64,000 bases of DNA from Reichenbachiella versicolor (lineage in GTDB: Bacteria; Bacteroidota; Bacteroidia; Cytophagales; Cyclobacteriaceae), in assembly GCF_003171675.1 (NCBI RefSeq), contig NZ_QFZQ01000004.1, positions 1 to 64,000 of the forward strand, given 5' to 3'. Below are positions 1 through 8,640 of the stretch, piece by piece. Under the pieces are notes generated by a model. That model did no database searches. It worked only from the letters and a program-made list of their open reading frames with translations, and was not told the DNA's origin. Both the position numbers and the translations under genes were made by a program. The first letter of the stretch is position 1; every line of letters begins with the position of its first letter.

Positions 1-127
1 CAATTAGGTTAACAATTAGGTTAACAATTAGGTTAACAATTAGGTTAACAATTAGGTTAACAATTAGGTTAACAATTAGGTTAACAATTAGGTTAACAAT
101 TAGGTTAACAATTAGGTTAACAATTAG
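1..127. repeat. 12-bp tandem repeat array
   Basis: The unit CAATTAGGTTAA is repeated head to tail about 10.6 times with no variation, then decays into related AT-rich text (AATTAGAT, TAGGTAGG) to about 240. It begins at the window edge, so the true length is unknown. There are no spacers between units, so it is a minisatellite and not a CRISPR array. It lies downstream of the MFS permease gene, which is transcribed towards it. Confidence 0.95.
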
Positions 128-396
128 ATGTGGTATAGGTCAATTAGATAGACGAATAAATTGGTCAGGTTAATTAGATATTAGGTAGGTAGATTAGGTC
201 AACTAGATACATGGTTGGTCCTCTTAGATTAATTAGAATTCTCTTAAAGATCTCTGGAACTATGTCCCAGAGCCAGCAGCATTCGAGAATTATTATGATT
301 CAAAGATGAGGAGGGCAGGATTTCGAATCCTGCCAAAATACTTACGAACTCTGCCAACCGCCGAAAAAAGCCAAAAAAGCAGGTTTTTTTGAGAAA
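128..396. other. AT-rich intergenic region with two hairpins
   Basis: No gene is visible. The first part is degenerate remains of the 12-bp repeat. There is a 6-bp stem at 252-272 (CTCTGG/CCAGAG) and a perfect 9-bp hairpin at 314-334 (GGCAGGATT, loop TCG, AATCCTGCC). At about 365-390 an A-run and a T-run flank GCAGG, which may form a weak terminator for the permease gene on the minus strand. Confidence 0.6.
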
Positions 397-1728
397 TTAT
401 TTTTCGTTCACACGAAGATTTAATCCAGCTGCAATAAAAAAGACACAGCCGCTTAACATTAGAGCATAGATGGGGTTGCCGTTATAGAGGTGTTTTATCA
501 TCGGTCCGCCGATAATGGCATTAATGATTTGAGGGATAACAATGAAAAAGTTAAAGATTCCCATATAGACTCCGGTCTTATTATTGGGAATGGATCCTGC
601 TAACATGGCGTAAGGCATAGCGAGTATGCTTGCCCATGAAATACCTATACAAATCATAGAAAAAACGAGTTGATTCGCAGTTTCTACAAAGTATATGGAC
701 AAAAGACCAACACCTCCAATGATTAGAGATATGGAGTGAGTTAGCTTTCTTGTGATCTTTTTGGCTATAGACGGAAGGAAAAATGCATAGACAGCGGAGG
801 TAGCGTTGTAAATACCAAATAAGATACCCACCCAATCCCCGGAGTTTTGATATTGTTGAGAAGATGTATCAGTAAGAGGGAGTTTGAATATGTGATGAGC
901 AACTGCTGGCGTAGTATATACCCACATGCCAAATAGGCCAAACCAACTGAAAAATTGTACCCAACTCAACTGCCTCATTGTCTTAGGCATTCTTTGAAAG
1001 TCGGAGATGATATTTAATAGACTATCGTTGTTTTCTGATTCGGTTGATACTCCATGATCCTGTTCATTTAAAAGTTTTAATTCTTCAGGGTTGTATTCTT
1101 TTGTAGTGACAATTGTTATTAAAATACTACCTATCAAAATAGCAGCTCCTATTATGAAAGAAAGGGTAAGGTTTAATGGGACAAAACCAGCTTCAGACTG
1201 ATTGGATATACCTAAGAAATTAGTCAATACATAAGGAAGCCAAGATCCTATGACGGCACCGATTCCTATAAGTACGGTTTGGATACTAAACCCAAGAGTT
1301 CTTTGGTCAGCAGGCATCATATCAGCTACTAGGGCTCGAAATGGTTCCATGGCTATGTTAAATGATGCATCCATTATCATGAGCATACCTGCTCCGATCC
1401 ACAGAGAAGGCAAGATGGCGGTAAATGCACCAGCTTGTGGCATTAAAACTAAACCGACCGCAGCTAAAACTGCACCTACTAAAAAGAAAGGTTTTCTCCT
1501 TCCAAGTTTAGTCCATGTCCTGTCGCTGTAGTGTCCTACGATGGGTTGGACAATGAACCCCATGAGAGGAGCTACAACCCAAAACCATGAAAGTTCATGA
1601 ACATCTGCCCCGAAAATTTGAAGGATTCGACTTGCATTGGCATTTTGCAAGGCGAATCCCATTTGAATACCTAGGAAGCCGAAACTTAGGTTCCAAACTT
1701 CCCAGAAACGTAGGTGTCTTTTTTGCAT
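397..1728 (-). CDS. MFS sugar permease, SLC45/MalT-like
   Basis: This 443-residue protein has about twelve hydrophobic segments and is predicted to lie in the inner membrane. Residues about 65-80 read G-H-Y-S-D-R then L-G-R-R-K-P, the conserved cytoplasmic loop (motif A) of the major facilitator superfamily, in the form found in bacterial maltose/sucrose proton symporters. It probably imports maltose or short maltodextrins from the periplasm. It is the last gene of the minus-strand GH31-GH97-MFS unit and starts 9 nt after the GH97 stop, so it is almost certainly cotranscribed. The substrate is inferred from context. Confidence 0.85.
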   Translation of the reverse strand: MQKRHLRFWEVWNLSFGFLGIQMGFALQNANASRILQIFGADVHELSWFWVVAPLMGFIVQPIVGHYSDRTWTKLGRRKPFFLVGAVLAAVGLVLMPQAGAFTAILPSLWIGAGMLMIMDASFNIAMEPFRALVADMMPADQRTLGFSIQTVLIGIGAVIGSWLPYVLTNFLGISNQSEAGFVPLNLTLSFIIGAAILIGSILITIVTTKEYNPEELKLLNEQDHGVSTESENNDSLLNIISDFQRMPKTMRQLSWVQFFSWFGLFGMWVYTTPAVAHHIFKLPLTDTSSQQYQNSGDWVGILFGIYNATSAVYAFFLPSIAKKITRKLTHSISLIIGGVGLLSIYFVETANQLVFSMICIGISWASILAMPYAMLAGSIPNNKTGVYMGIFNFFIVIPQIINAIIGGPMIKHLYNGNPIYALMLSGCVFFIAAGLNLRVNEK

Positions 1729-1737
1729 AATCTTATC

Positions 1738-3735
1738 TTATTGTAAGAGCACTCGGATAGCGAATCCGCCTCCAGGTGCCATCTTTAAAGATAAGGTGCT
1801 TTCATTGTTTACATCATAGTCTTTGATGTCATATGCAGTAGGATTGTCAATATAATGAGTATCATCTGCATCAGAGAATACAGTGGCTTTGTAACTTTTA
1901 CCAGCCTCTAAGAAATCGAATTTTATATCTATAGTTCTAGCTTCCTTATCCGTTACCCCACCGATGAACCAATCCGAACCTTGTCGTTCTTGTCGGGCGA
2001 TGGTAACGTATTTACCGATTTCACCATTCAGTACCTTTGTTTGTTCCCAATCGGTAGGGACACTTTTGATGTACTCAAAAGCAGGATGCCCTTCATAATT
2101 TTCTGGAAGGTCGTTGGCCATCATCATAGGAGCATAGATGACAGTGTAAAGCGCCAGTTCTTTACCAATGGTCGTTTCTACCTGTTCTCCTTCGCGAGTT
2201 TTCAGTAATATGTCAAAGACGCCTGGGGTATAGTCAAACGGTCCAGCTAAGTTTCTAGTGAAAGGAATCACGGTTACGTGTTCCGTAGGGTTTCCACCCA
2301 TAGCGTTGTACTCTTGTCCTTTAGCCCCTTCTCTAGAAACCATGTTGGGGTATGTTCTTCTTTTTCCCGTGTCCTTGATCGGTTCATGAGCGACAATCAT
2401 AGTCTTGTGTCTGGCTCCGGTTTCGATTACCCTCTGGAAATGTTGTACAAAGTACTGACCATGGTGGTAGTACCCATTTGGAAGAGTGTCCCCATTTTCC
2501 ACATAGCCTGTTTTTACCGCTTTCATTCCGTGGTCTTCTAAGAACTGAAATGATTGCTCTAGTTGACTCTCATAGTTTTCTATATCAGCTCCAGTTTCAT
2601 GATGACCTATGATGTAAACATTTCTATCAGCAGCATATTTACTGAGCTCTTTTACATCAAAATCCGGATAAGGCTTAGTGAATTCAAACTTAGTACCGCC
2701 GCCCATCCAAGGACCATCCCAGCCATAGTTCCAGCCTTCGACTAATACACCATCAAAGCCATTAGCGGAAGCGAAATCAATATACTTCTTGACATTAGCT
2801 GTGTTTGCAGCATGTTTTGAACCTTGGTGCCATGTACCTACGCCGATAAACATTTCCCACCAGACCCCTATATACTTTCCTGGTTTGACAAAAGAAACAT
2901 CACCAAGCTTGTTAGGCTCATTAAGGTTCAAGATCATGTAATTAGTAATCAAGTCACCGGGTTGTTCACCGATTTGAACGGTTCTCCATGGAGTCTTGAA
3001 AGGAGCAGTTAAATAAGATTTTGTAGGGTCTGATTTACTCAAAGGAACCAAATCACATTTCAATACATTGTTACCCGTATTTTTGATCACCATGCTAGAA
3101 TAATCATATAAAGCAGCTTCATGAATATGAAAGAAAAGGCCATTGGTAGCTTCAACAGTGAATGGTGTATGAACCATGTCCAATTCACTAATAGGTTTAT
3201 GATCATAAATATATTCGTATCTATTCCCATGGTATGCAGGGATAGACCATGATGGGTGGTCATCGGACATCTTGAACTCAGACACTTCATCGATCACTGA
3301 GAAGTTGAGCAGTTTTTCTTGTTTAGGGAATTCATATCTGAAGGCATATCCATCATCAAAAGCTCGGAAAACTACGTTGTATTTTATTCCCTCTCTGTTT
3401 TCAAACTGTACGATGAGTTCTTGACAATTATTTCTAATCATTCGCTCTTCACCCCAAGGCTGTTCCCATGTTTCGTCAAAAGTAGAAGTGCTTGACCCAA
3501 TGATTTTTAGTCCGGACTGTAGATCTCCTTTGTCAAGTAGGAAACCAAGCTTTGAAGTATCAGCTACAGTTTTGCTTCCATACTGAGCTGTATAATATGG
3601 ATTACCTTTTTCATCGAGACCGACGGATACATTGACAGTATTGGAAGGGGAGTTAAGTTGTAAATAATCCTGCTCTTGCTGAGAAGAGCAGGATATTTCA
3701 ACTAATAACAATATGACTATAACTATTCTATTCAT
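1738..3735 (-). CDS. GH97 glucan alpha-glucosidase, SusB-like
   Basis: This 665-residue protein has an N-terminal lipoprotein-type signal (hydrophobic stretch ending I-S-C-S-S at about residue 16), so it is exported and probably lipid-anchored. The family-97 landmarks are present: V-E-G-W-N-Y-G-W near the start of the barrel, H-H-E-T-G with Glu380, H-E-P with Glu451, and G-Q-E-Y-N with Glu475. The Glu451-Glu475 spacing of 24 equals the spacing I recall for the base and acid of the inverting SusB enzyme (Glu508, Glu532), which favours alpha-glucosidase over the retaining alpha-galactosidase branch. It lies 20 nt after GH31 and 9 nt before the permease. It should release glucose from maltodextrins in the periplasm. 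Confidence 0.9.
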   Translation of the reverse strand: MNRIVIVILLLVEISCSSQQEQDYLQLNSPSNTVNVSVGLDEKGNPYYTAQYGSKTVADTSKLGFLLDKGDLQSGLKIIGSSTSTFDETWEQPWGEERMIRNNCQELIVQFENREGIKYNVVFRAFDDGYAFRYEFPKQEKLLNFSVIDEVSEFKMSDDHPSWSIPAYHGNRYEYIYDHKPISELDMVHTPFTVEATNGLFFHIHEAALYDYSSMVIKNTGNNVLKCDLVPLSKSDPTKSYLTAPFKTPWRTVQIGEQPGDLITNYMILNLNEPNKLGDVSFVKPGKYIGVWWEMFIGVGTWHQGSKHAANTANVKKYIDFASANGFDGVLVEGWNYGWDGPWMGGGTKFEFTKPYPDFDVKELSKYAADRNVYIIGHHETGADIENYESQLEQSFQFLEDHGMKAVKTGYVENGDTLPNGYYHHGQYFVQHFQRVIETGARHKTMIVAHEPIKDTGKRRTYPNMVSREGAKGQEYNAMGGNPTEHVTVIPFTRNLAGPFDYTPGVFDILLKTREGEQVETTIGKELALYTVIYAPMMMANDLPENYEGHPAFEYIKSVPTDWEQTKVLNGEIGKYVTIARQERQGSDWFIGGVTDKEARTIDIKFDFLEAGKSYKATVFSDADDTHYIDNPTAYDIKDYDVNNESTLSLKMAPGGGFAIRVLLQ

Positions 3736-3755
3736 GTTTTATCTTTTTATTGGGT

Positions 3756-6170
3756 TTACCAGTTAATTCCGAATTCTTGATTTTTAAGATCTGTAATGAT
3801 GTAGGGGAGGTCTTTAATCACAAAATCATGTTTGGTCATGGTCTCGATCGGATCAAAATTCGATAGAGGTTCGATGAACCTGTAGTCTTCAGATGGGAAT
3901 CCATCAGTTTCTGTATCAGAAAAGCCGTGGAAGTAAACCTTTACTTTGCTAAAATGACTTTGGTAATCACCCTCTATATGTCCGAAGGTCAATGCGGAGT
4001 CTTTAGGAGAATAAGTGATCTCTCTTTTATAGTATTGGTCAAATTGGTACTCGTATGATTCGCCATCATCTTCATAATAAATAAAGGAGTTCTTTTTATC
4101 TCCTTTGTATAGATGAATTTCTAATGTCTCATTTGGTTTTTCTTGGTTGGATTGGACTTTTGATTGGATAGGAATAATGGATGACGCTTTTGCAAATACT
4201 GGAAGTTTTTCCGTAGGGCATTCAATTAAGTGTTCACTTTGGCCAGCGTATGACTGATCCGTAAAGAAGTCAAACCATGTTCCTTCAGGTAGATATATTT
4301 TTTCGATATCCTTTGTGCTTGGCGTTGGAGCTACTAATAATGATTGACCAAAGAGGAACTCATTTTCATATTGTTCCTGATAAATGACATCATCCTGAGG
4401 GTCTACCAATACCAAAGATCTATTGATAGGAGTTCCATCTGTACTAGATTCATAGAAAGTAGAATAGATATAAGGCATCATTCTATATCTCAATGAAATG
4501 TAGTTTCTAGAGATCTCCTCAGTATGTTCACCGTATGTCCAAGGTTCACTCGACTTAGTATTGACATTAGAATGTCCTCTGAAGAATGGAGTAAAAGCTG
4601 CCATGGAAACCCATCTGGCGAATAGGGCTTCTGAAGCATTGCCAATGAATCCTCCTGCGTCAAACCCAGCGAACGATACCCCTGAAAGCGCCATATTGGT
4701 CAGCATTCTCATGCCAAGCATCATGTGCTCATCCGAAGCTATATTGTCACCAGTCCATACAGCGGCATATTTTTGAATTCCAGCGAACCCAGATCTTGTT
4801 AGGTTAAAAGGTCTTTTACCATTGAGATTCTCTTGCGCACCCTCCATAGTGCTTTTGGCCATCATCATGCCGTAGACATTTCTGGCTTGGCGAGAAGTAG
4901 CCCCCTCTCCATCAAAATCGAAATCAATCATATCTGGAAGCATATTTCCCCAAGTAGCGATTTCGTTCATGTCATTCCAAAATCCTTCTATACCAATAGC
5001 CGTGTACTGTTTTAATTGATCAGCCCACCATCTTCTAGCCTCAGGTTTGGTGAAGTCAGGGAAGTGACACCATCCCGGCCAGACCTCGCCTTCGTAGTAT
5101 TGTCCGTCAGGGTATTTGATGAAAACGTCCTTTTCAACCCCATCCTCATAGGTGTGATATCCAGATTCATTTTTAATGCCTGGGTCACACATCACCACGA
5201 CCTTGAAGCCCATATTCTTTAAGTTTTTGATCATGACTTCAGGATTTGGAAATCTTTCCTTGTCCCAAGTGAAGATCTTGTACTTATCCATATAATGAAT
5301 GTCAAGCACGATAGTATCGGCGGGGATTTCTTTATCTCTAAATGTCTGAGCGGTATTCAGAACTTCAGTATCCGGATAGTAACTATATCTGCATTGCTGG
5401 TAGCCAAGTGACCATTTTGGCGGCATTGTCATTTTACCAGTGATCCTACTGTAAGCTTGAACTATCTCAGTGACCGATTTTTGGTGAATAAAAAAATAGT
5501 CCATGTCACCAGAGTCAGCTGCGAAGCTCGAAAAACGATTGTTGGACGCACCAAAGTTGAAGTGTGTCTTATGAGAATTATTAAAAAAGATACCATATGC
5601 CCCCTGATCATGAATACCTATGTAAAATGGAATCGAACTATATATAGGGTCAGACTCCACACCATATCCAAAGTGATCAGTGTTCCAGTTTTGATATCCT
5701 CTACCACGTTTGTTGAGAGGTCCTGTCTTTTCACCTAGGCCTACGAATTTTTCATTAGGTTGGAGTTTTTTGTAAGTAGTAACCTGCTCACCTAGCCATG
5801 ATGTACCGAAGGATGCGTCATCCTCGTTGAGGATTTTACCTTTTTCATCTCTGAATATGATACGGAAAGGATTCTTTAAAAGAGTAATCTCTAACAGGTC
5901 AGTAGAGATGACTATGCCGTCCTCTCTCTCAATAAAATCTATAGACTTCGGCTTGAGGGAGTCTTCTAGTGCATAGTGAAATGGGTCGAAAGTATCATTT
6001 CTACTTACCCTCACTCGCACGATACCATCTTCGTACAGTTCGATCTTGATGATTTCCTGATTAGTTTCAGCACTAAAAGACTGCGCATCTACTTGATAGG
6101 AAACCAGCTGCCCGACCGAATTATTGTTAGTACGAGAGGTTTTGGTTTGTGTCTTCTCTTCTACAATCAT
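3756..6170 (-). CDS. GH31 alpha-glucosidase, predicted cytoplasmic
   Basis: This 804-residue protein matches glycoside hydrolase family 31: an N-terminal beta-sandwich, a (beta/alpha)8 barrel from about residue 240, and C-terminal sandwich domains. The nucleophile is Asp400 in W-N-D-M-N-E and the probable acid/base is Asp475 in W-T-G-D-N. No signal peptide is seen after the start, so it probably acts inside the cell on maltose or isomaltose delivered by the MFS permease. It is the first gene of its unit. A LacI-type operator candidate lies at 6343-6357 and a promoter candidate at 6246-6277. It could also act on other alpha-glucosides. Confidence 0.92.
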   Translation of the reverse strand: MIVEEKTQTKTSRTNNNSVGQLVSYQVDAQSFSAETNQEIIKIELYEDGIVRVRVSRNDTFDPFHYALEDSLKPKSIDFIEREDGIVISTDLLEITLLKNPFRIIFRDEKGKILNEDDASFGTSWLGEQVTTYKKLQPNEKFVGLGEKTGPLNKRGRGYQNWNTDHFGYGVESDPIYSSIPFYIGIHDQGAYGIFFNNSHKTHFNFGASNNRFSSFAADSGDMDYFFIHQKSVTEIVQAYSRITGKMTMPPKWSLGYQQCRYSYYPDTEVLNTAQTFRDKEIPADTIVLDIHYMDKYKIFTWDKERFPNPEVMIKNLKNMGFKVVVMCDPGIKNESGYHTYEDGVEKDVFIKYPDGQYYEGEVWPGWCHFPDFTKPEARRWWADQLKQYTAIGIEGFWNDMNEIATWGNMLPDMIDFDFDGEGATSRQARNVYGMMMAKSTMEGAQENLNGKRPFNLTRSGFAGIQKYAAVWTGDNIASDEHMMLGMRMLTNMALSGVSFAGFDAGGFIGNASEALFARWVSMAAFTPFFRGHSNVNTKSSEPWTYGEHTEEISRNYISLRYRMMPYIYSTFYESSTDGTPINRSLVLVDPQDDVIYQEQYENEFLFGQSLLVAPTPSTKDIEKIYLPEGTWFDFFTDQSYAGQSEHLIECPTEKLPVFAKASSIIPIQSKVQSNQEKPNETLEIHLYKGDKKNSFIYYEDDGESYEYQFDQYYKREITYSPKDSALTFGHIEGDYQSHFSKVKVYFHGFSDTETDGFPSEDYRFIEPLSNFDPIETMTKHDFVIKDLPYIITDLKNQEFGINW

Positions 6171-6203
6171 AAAGCAGTTTATATACTATATGCTAGCAGC
6201 TAT

Positions 6204-6241
6204 GATGAAGCCTTTAAAGAGAATTGGATGTTTCAAAAAGC
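6204..6241 (+). repeat. Two-copy hairpin element, copy 1
   Basis: This 38-nt segment begins GATGAAGCCTTTAAAGAG and ends TTTCAAAAAGC. It is nearly the same as 8551-8588, with one single-base gap in each copy and few substitutions. Its ends form an imperfect inverted repeat (AGCCTTT / AAAAAGCT). It lies 34-71 nt upstream of the GH31 start, between that start and the operator candidate. Confidence 0.7.
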
Positions 6242-6245
6242 TATT

Positions 6246-6277
6246 CAAATGTACGAGACAAGTTGTCTTGAGGGCAA
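6246..6277 (-). promoter_or_regulatory. Candidate promoter of the GH31-GH97-MFS unit
   Basis: Read on the minus strand there is TACATTTG at 6253-6246, which fits the Bacteroidota -7 consensus TAnnTTTG, and TTG at 6277-6275 separated from it by 21 nt. Transcription would start about 70 nt before the GH31 start codon. This is a consensus match only. Confidence 0.4.
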
Positions 6278-6342
6278 GACTTTTTAAGTGCAAAATATAC
6301 GTTTATATGACGTCAATGCCGTTTAAAGCCGTTGTAAGGGGA

Positions 6343-6357
6343 TTCAATCGATTGCGG
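6343..6357. promoter_or_regulatory. LacI-type operator candidate upstream of GH31
   Basis: The sequence TTCAATCGATTGCGG contains the perfect palindrome CAATCGATTG with the central CG typical of LacI-family operators. It resembles the sites at 8258-8272 and 8347-8362 in the lacI upstream region. It lies about 175 nt before the GH31 start, upstream of the promoter candidate. Confidence 0.55.
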
Positions 6358-6359
6358 AA

Positions 6360-6908
6360 GAGTTGCAAAATATTTTCGGATATAGTCCCAGTAGAGAGTT
6401 TTTATTCATAAGTAACTTGTTTTTTATATTCGATTACATCTTTGGTATTGTCTGATTGGATATACAATTAGATTATTCATGGCGTATTTTATTGATTTCA
6501 CCTTTGATGGTCGTCATCCTAGAAATTACTAATGTCGATAGGTTGTGTAATTATCTGGGATCTCACGCTTACCAAATATATGAGCGGTGAGATCTTGGAT
6601 AGCTTTTCTATGCTGAAGCTAGAAAACCTTCCGAGAAGACGGAGGTGCTACCGATAAATCATACCGCCCTAAAGAGTAATCTAACTTTTAAGAAACGCTA
6701 ATCTGTTTCAAATAAATAGCGTAGTGACAGTGCGATTCTATATAAGTACTTTTTTAAAATAGATACCCAAGCCATTCTTAGAGAAATCAATAGCTCACTA
6801 CATTGATTTGGGTATACCCCAAGATATTAATAAATCTCCCCTAGTAGAATTTAGTGTTTCCTACATAAATCTTTGGTCTTCCCACATCGTGGGAAGGATA
6901 ATTTACCC
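6360..6908. other. Intergenic region with hairpins, no gene seen
   Basis: No convincing reading frame is present. There is a long hairpin at 6559-6594 (GATCTCACGCT paired with AGCGGTGAGATC, one bulge) and another at 6626-6646 (ACCTTCCG with CGGAGGT, one bulge). ACGCTA and TAGCGT also occur as an inverted pair near 6695-6725. These could belong to a small RNA or to the leader of GH31, but nothing identifies a known family. Confidence 0.35.
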
Positions 6909-6929
6909 TGTAGAGAGTGGTAAATAATA

Positions 6930-7055
6930 CCGAGGGGAAGATTAAAAACTCCGAGGGGAATATAAAAATAACCGAGGGAAGTGCCTATTTAGTCGAGGGG
7001 ATTGTTAAAAATCTCAATTGGATCAGTAAAAACACCGAGGGGGTAGTTACGTATT
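6930..7055. repeat. 21-bp phased tandem repeat
   Basis: The motif CCGAGGG (or TCGAGGG) recurs at 6930, 6951, 6972, 6993 and 7035, with a decayed copy at 7014, so the period is exactly 21 bp. Each motif is followed by a purine-rich stretch and, in most copies, an A-run. Weaker matches at 6909 and 7056 suggest the array was once longer. It lies between the 3' end of lacI and the GH31 regulatory region. Confidence 0.85.
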
Positions 7056-7110
7056 CCTATTGAGTACTAAAAAATTATCCACTAAACCACAGAATAGCCT
7101 TTGAGAAGGG

Positions 7111-8136
7111 TTATTTCTCCTTTCGGGTAGACTCTCTGATGATCAAATCAGTTTTTAAAACCTGAGTGGTAGGTTTAGGAGTCTCATTTTTAGCTTCTAG
7201 TTCCAAGATCAATCTTCTAGCAGCTGCTCGACCCATTTCTACCCCTGGTTGTGCGACGGTGGTAAGCTGAGGGTCTATCAATGAAGAAAACTGCCAATTG
7301 CTGAAACCAGTAATTCCAATGTCATTGGGTATGTTTAGACCTTCGTCCTTGATAGCCTTCATAGCACCATATGCAGCCATGTCATTGTTAGCAAAAACAG
7401 CGTCAGGTCTATTAGGAAGGTCAATGAGTCGTTTCATGGCATGATATCCTTCGTCCATTGTGCCTTTGAAACACGGGAGAATGTACTCAGGGGTGATACG
7501 AAGGTTATTTTTGCTCAGTGTCTCTTCATATCCACGTTTTCTTTCCGCACTTATGATCAAGTTTTCAGGACCAGCAAGGTGAGCGATTTTAGAATATCCC
7601 TGATCTATTAAGTGCTGAGTAGCGATAGCAGCACCATAGTAATCATCCACTATTACTTTACTCACATCGAGGTCATCAGTTTCTCTATCGAACAGGACAA
7701 GAGGGATTTTGTTAGCGACTTCTTTAAAATGATCAAAATTGGTAGTCTCCTTAGAGAATGAAGCGATCATTCCGTCTATTCTTTGATTGAGCAGAGCTTT
7801 AGTGTCTTTGACCTCACGTTCATAAGACTCACTCGTTTGACAAAACATCACCGTATAGCCTGCATTATAAGCGACCTCTTCGATACCAGAGATTACCGTA
7901 GAGAAGAAAAAGTGAACAATCTCAGGTATGATTACTCCTATAGTATGTGTTTTTTGACTGCGAAGGTTTTGAGCGACTACATTAGGTTCGTAGTTGAGAC
8001 GCTTAGCCAAATCATTGACCTCTTTTTTAGTTTCTACACTAATGTCTGGATGATCATTTAGAGCTCTAGATACAGTAGATGGGGAGATGCCAAGCTCCTT
8101 GGCGAGATCTTTTATAGTGACCGCTGATTTTTTCAT
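7111..8136 (-). CDS. LacI-family transcriptional regulator
   Basis: This 341-residue protein has a LacI helix-turn-helix at residues about 5-25 (T-I-K-D-L-A-K-E-L-G-I-S-P-S-T-V-S-R-A-L) followed by a hinge helix and a periplasmic-binding-protein-like ligand domain to about 335. It probably controls the flanking starch/maltose genes, sensing a maltodextrin or sugar phosphate. It is divergent from the plus-strand SusE/F-like gene, and two operator candidates with the same core lie in the shared 504-nt region, so self-regulation is likely. The inducer cannot be read from sequence. Confidence 0.93.
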   Translation of the reverse strand: MKKSAVTIKDLAKELGISPSTVSRALNDHPDISVETKKEVNDLAKRLNYEPNVVAQNLRSQKTHTIGVIIPEIVHFFFSTVISGIEEVAYNAGYTVMFCQTSESYEREVKDTKALLNQRIDGMIASFSKETTNFDHFKEVANKIPLVLFDRETDDLDVSKVIVDDYYGAAIATQHLIDQGYSKIAHLAGPENLIISAERKRGYEETLSKNNLRITPEYILPCFKGTMDEGYHAMKRLIDLPNRPDAVFANNDMAAYGAMKAIKDEGLNIPNDIGITGFSNWQFSSLIDPQLTTVAQPGVEMGRAAARRLILELEAKNETPKPTTQVLKTDLIIRESTRKEK

Positions 8137-8257
8137 TAATAATTAAACCTACTAAAATTCACATTCATGGAAAATCCTTAATTCCTAAGTAAACAGGACG
8201 AAACGCTCGCTAATATAATAATAGGATAGTGTTTAGTTCTTTTTGAAATAAAAATAA

Positions 8258-8272
8258 TGCAATCGTTTACGG
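8258..8272. promoter_or_regulatory. LacI-type operator candidate 1
   Basis: TGCAATCGTTTACGG matches the LacI-family pattern of an imperfect palindrome around a central CG. It shares TGCAATCGTTT with the second site 89 nt away and lies about 120 nt upstream of the lacI start. Confidence 0.55.
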
Positions 8273-8346
8273 AGGTTGTAAGCGTAAAATAGACTTTTAT
8301 ATCGATTTAATAAAGTTTTGAAAATTAATGTAAGTACGAATTGGAA

Positions 8347-8362
8347 TTGCAATCGTTTGCGG
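8347..8362. promoter_or_regulatory. LacI-type operator candidate 2
   Basis: TTGCAATCGTTTGCGG is the best palindrome of the three candidates (GCAA-TCG-TTTGC). The distance to candidate 1 is 89 nt, which would allow looping, but this is inference. Confidence 0.6.
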
Positions 8363-8550
8363 GTTCGATTTCGATGACTTTTGCACTAAAAAAAGCTATC
8401 AAAGCCCTTGTTTATAAATAATTATCCTTTACCATTGGATTATCAGTCTGATTAATGATTTGTTAATCTTCTTCCAATTGAGGCATTAAGAAATCAAAAA
8501 AACAGTCTGAAAAGGTTAAGTGAATGTTAATTAATGGTTGGCATGTTTGA

Positions 8551-8588
8551 GATGAAGCTTTTTTAAGAGAACTGGATGTTCAAAAAGC
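8551..8588 (+). repeat. Two-copy hairpin element, copy 2
   Basis: This 38-nt segment closely matches 6204-6241. Here the inverted repeat is perfect: GCTTTTT and AAAAAGC separated by an 18-nt loop containing AGAGAACTGGATG. It ends 52 nt before the start of the SusE/F-like gene. The loop sequence is as conserved as the stem. Confidence 0.7.
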
Positions 8589-8640
8589 AAAACTTAAAAA
8601 AGTACAATTTTAAACTTCGAATTAATTAAAACTTAGCGTT

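Larger units (their letters stand above)
8137..8640. other. Divergent regulatory region, lacI / starch PUL
   Basis: This is the 504-nt control region between lacI (minus) and the first plus-strand PUL gene. It holds two LacI-type operator candidates (8258-8272 and 8347-8362) and copy 2 of the hairpin element (8551-8588). No exact TAnnTTTG was found on the plus strand; CATGTTTG at about 8543-8550 is the nearest match. Confidence 0.6.

Noticed and set aside
1-127. CRISPR array
   Set aside because: Units of 12 bp stand head to tail with no spacers and no cas genes; the same holds for the arrays at 6930-7055 and 42183-42350.
314-334. Hairpin with TTCGAATCC that resembles a tRNA T arm, with nearby text like a serine/leucine tRNA D arm on the minus strand
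   Set aside because: The loop and stem do not fit a T arm in phase (the closing pair is wrong), and no anticodon arm or acceptor pairing can be built.
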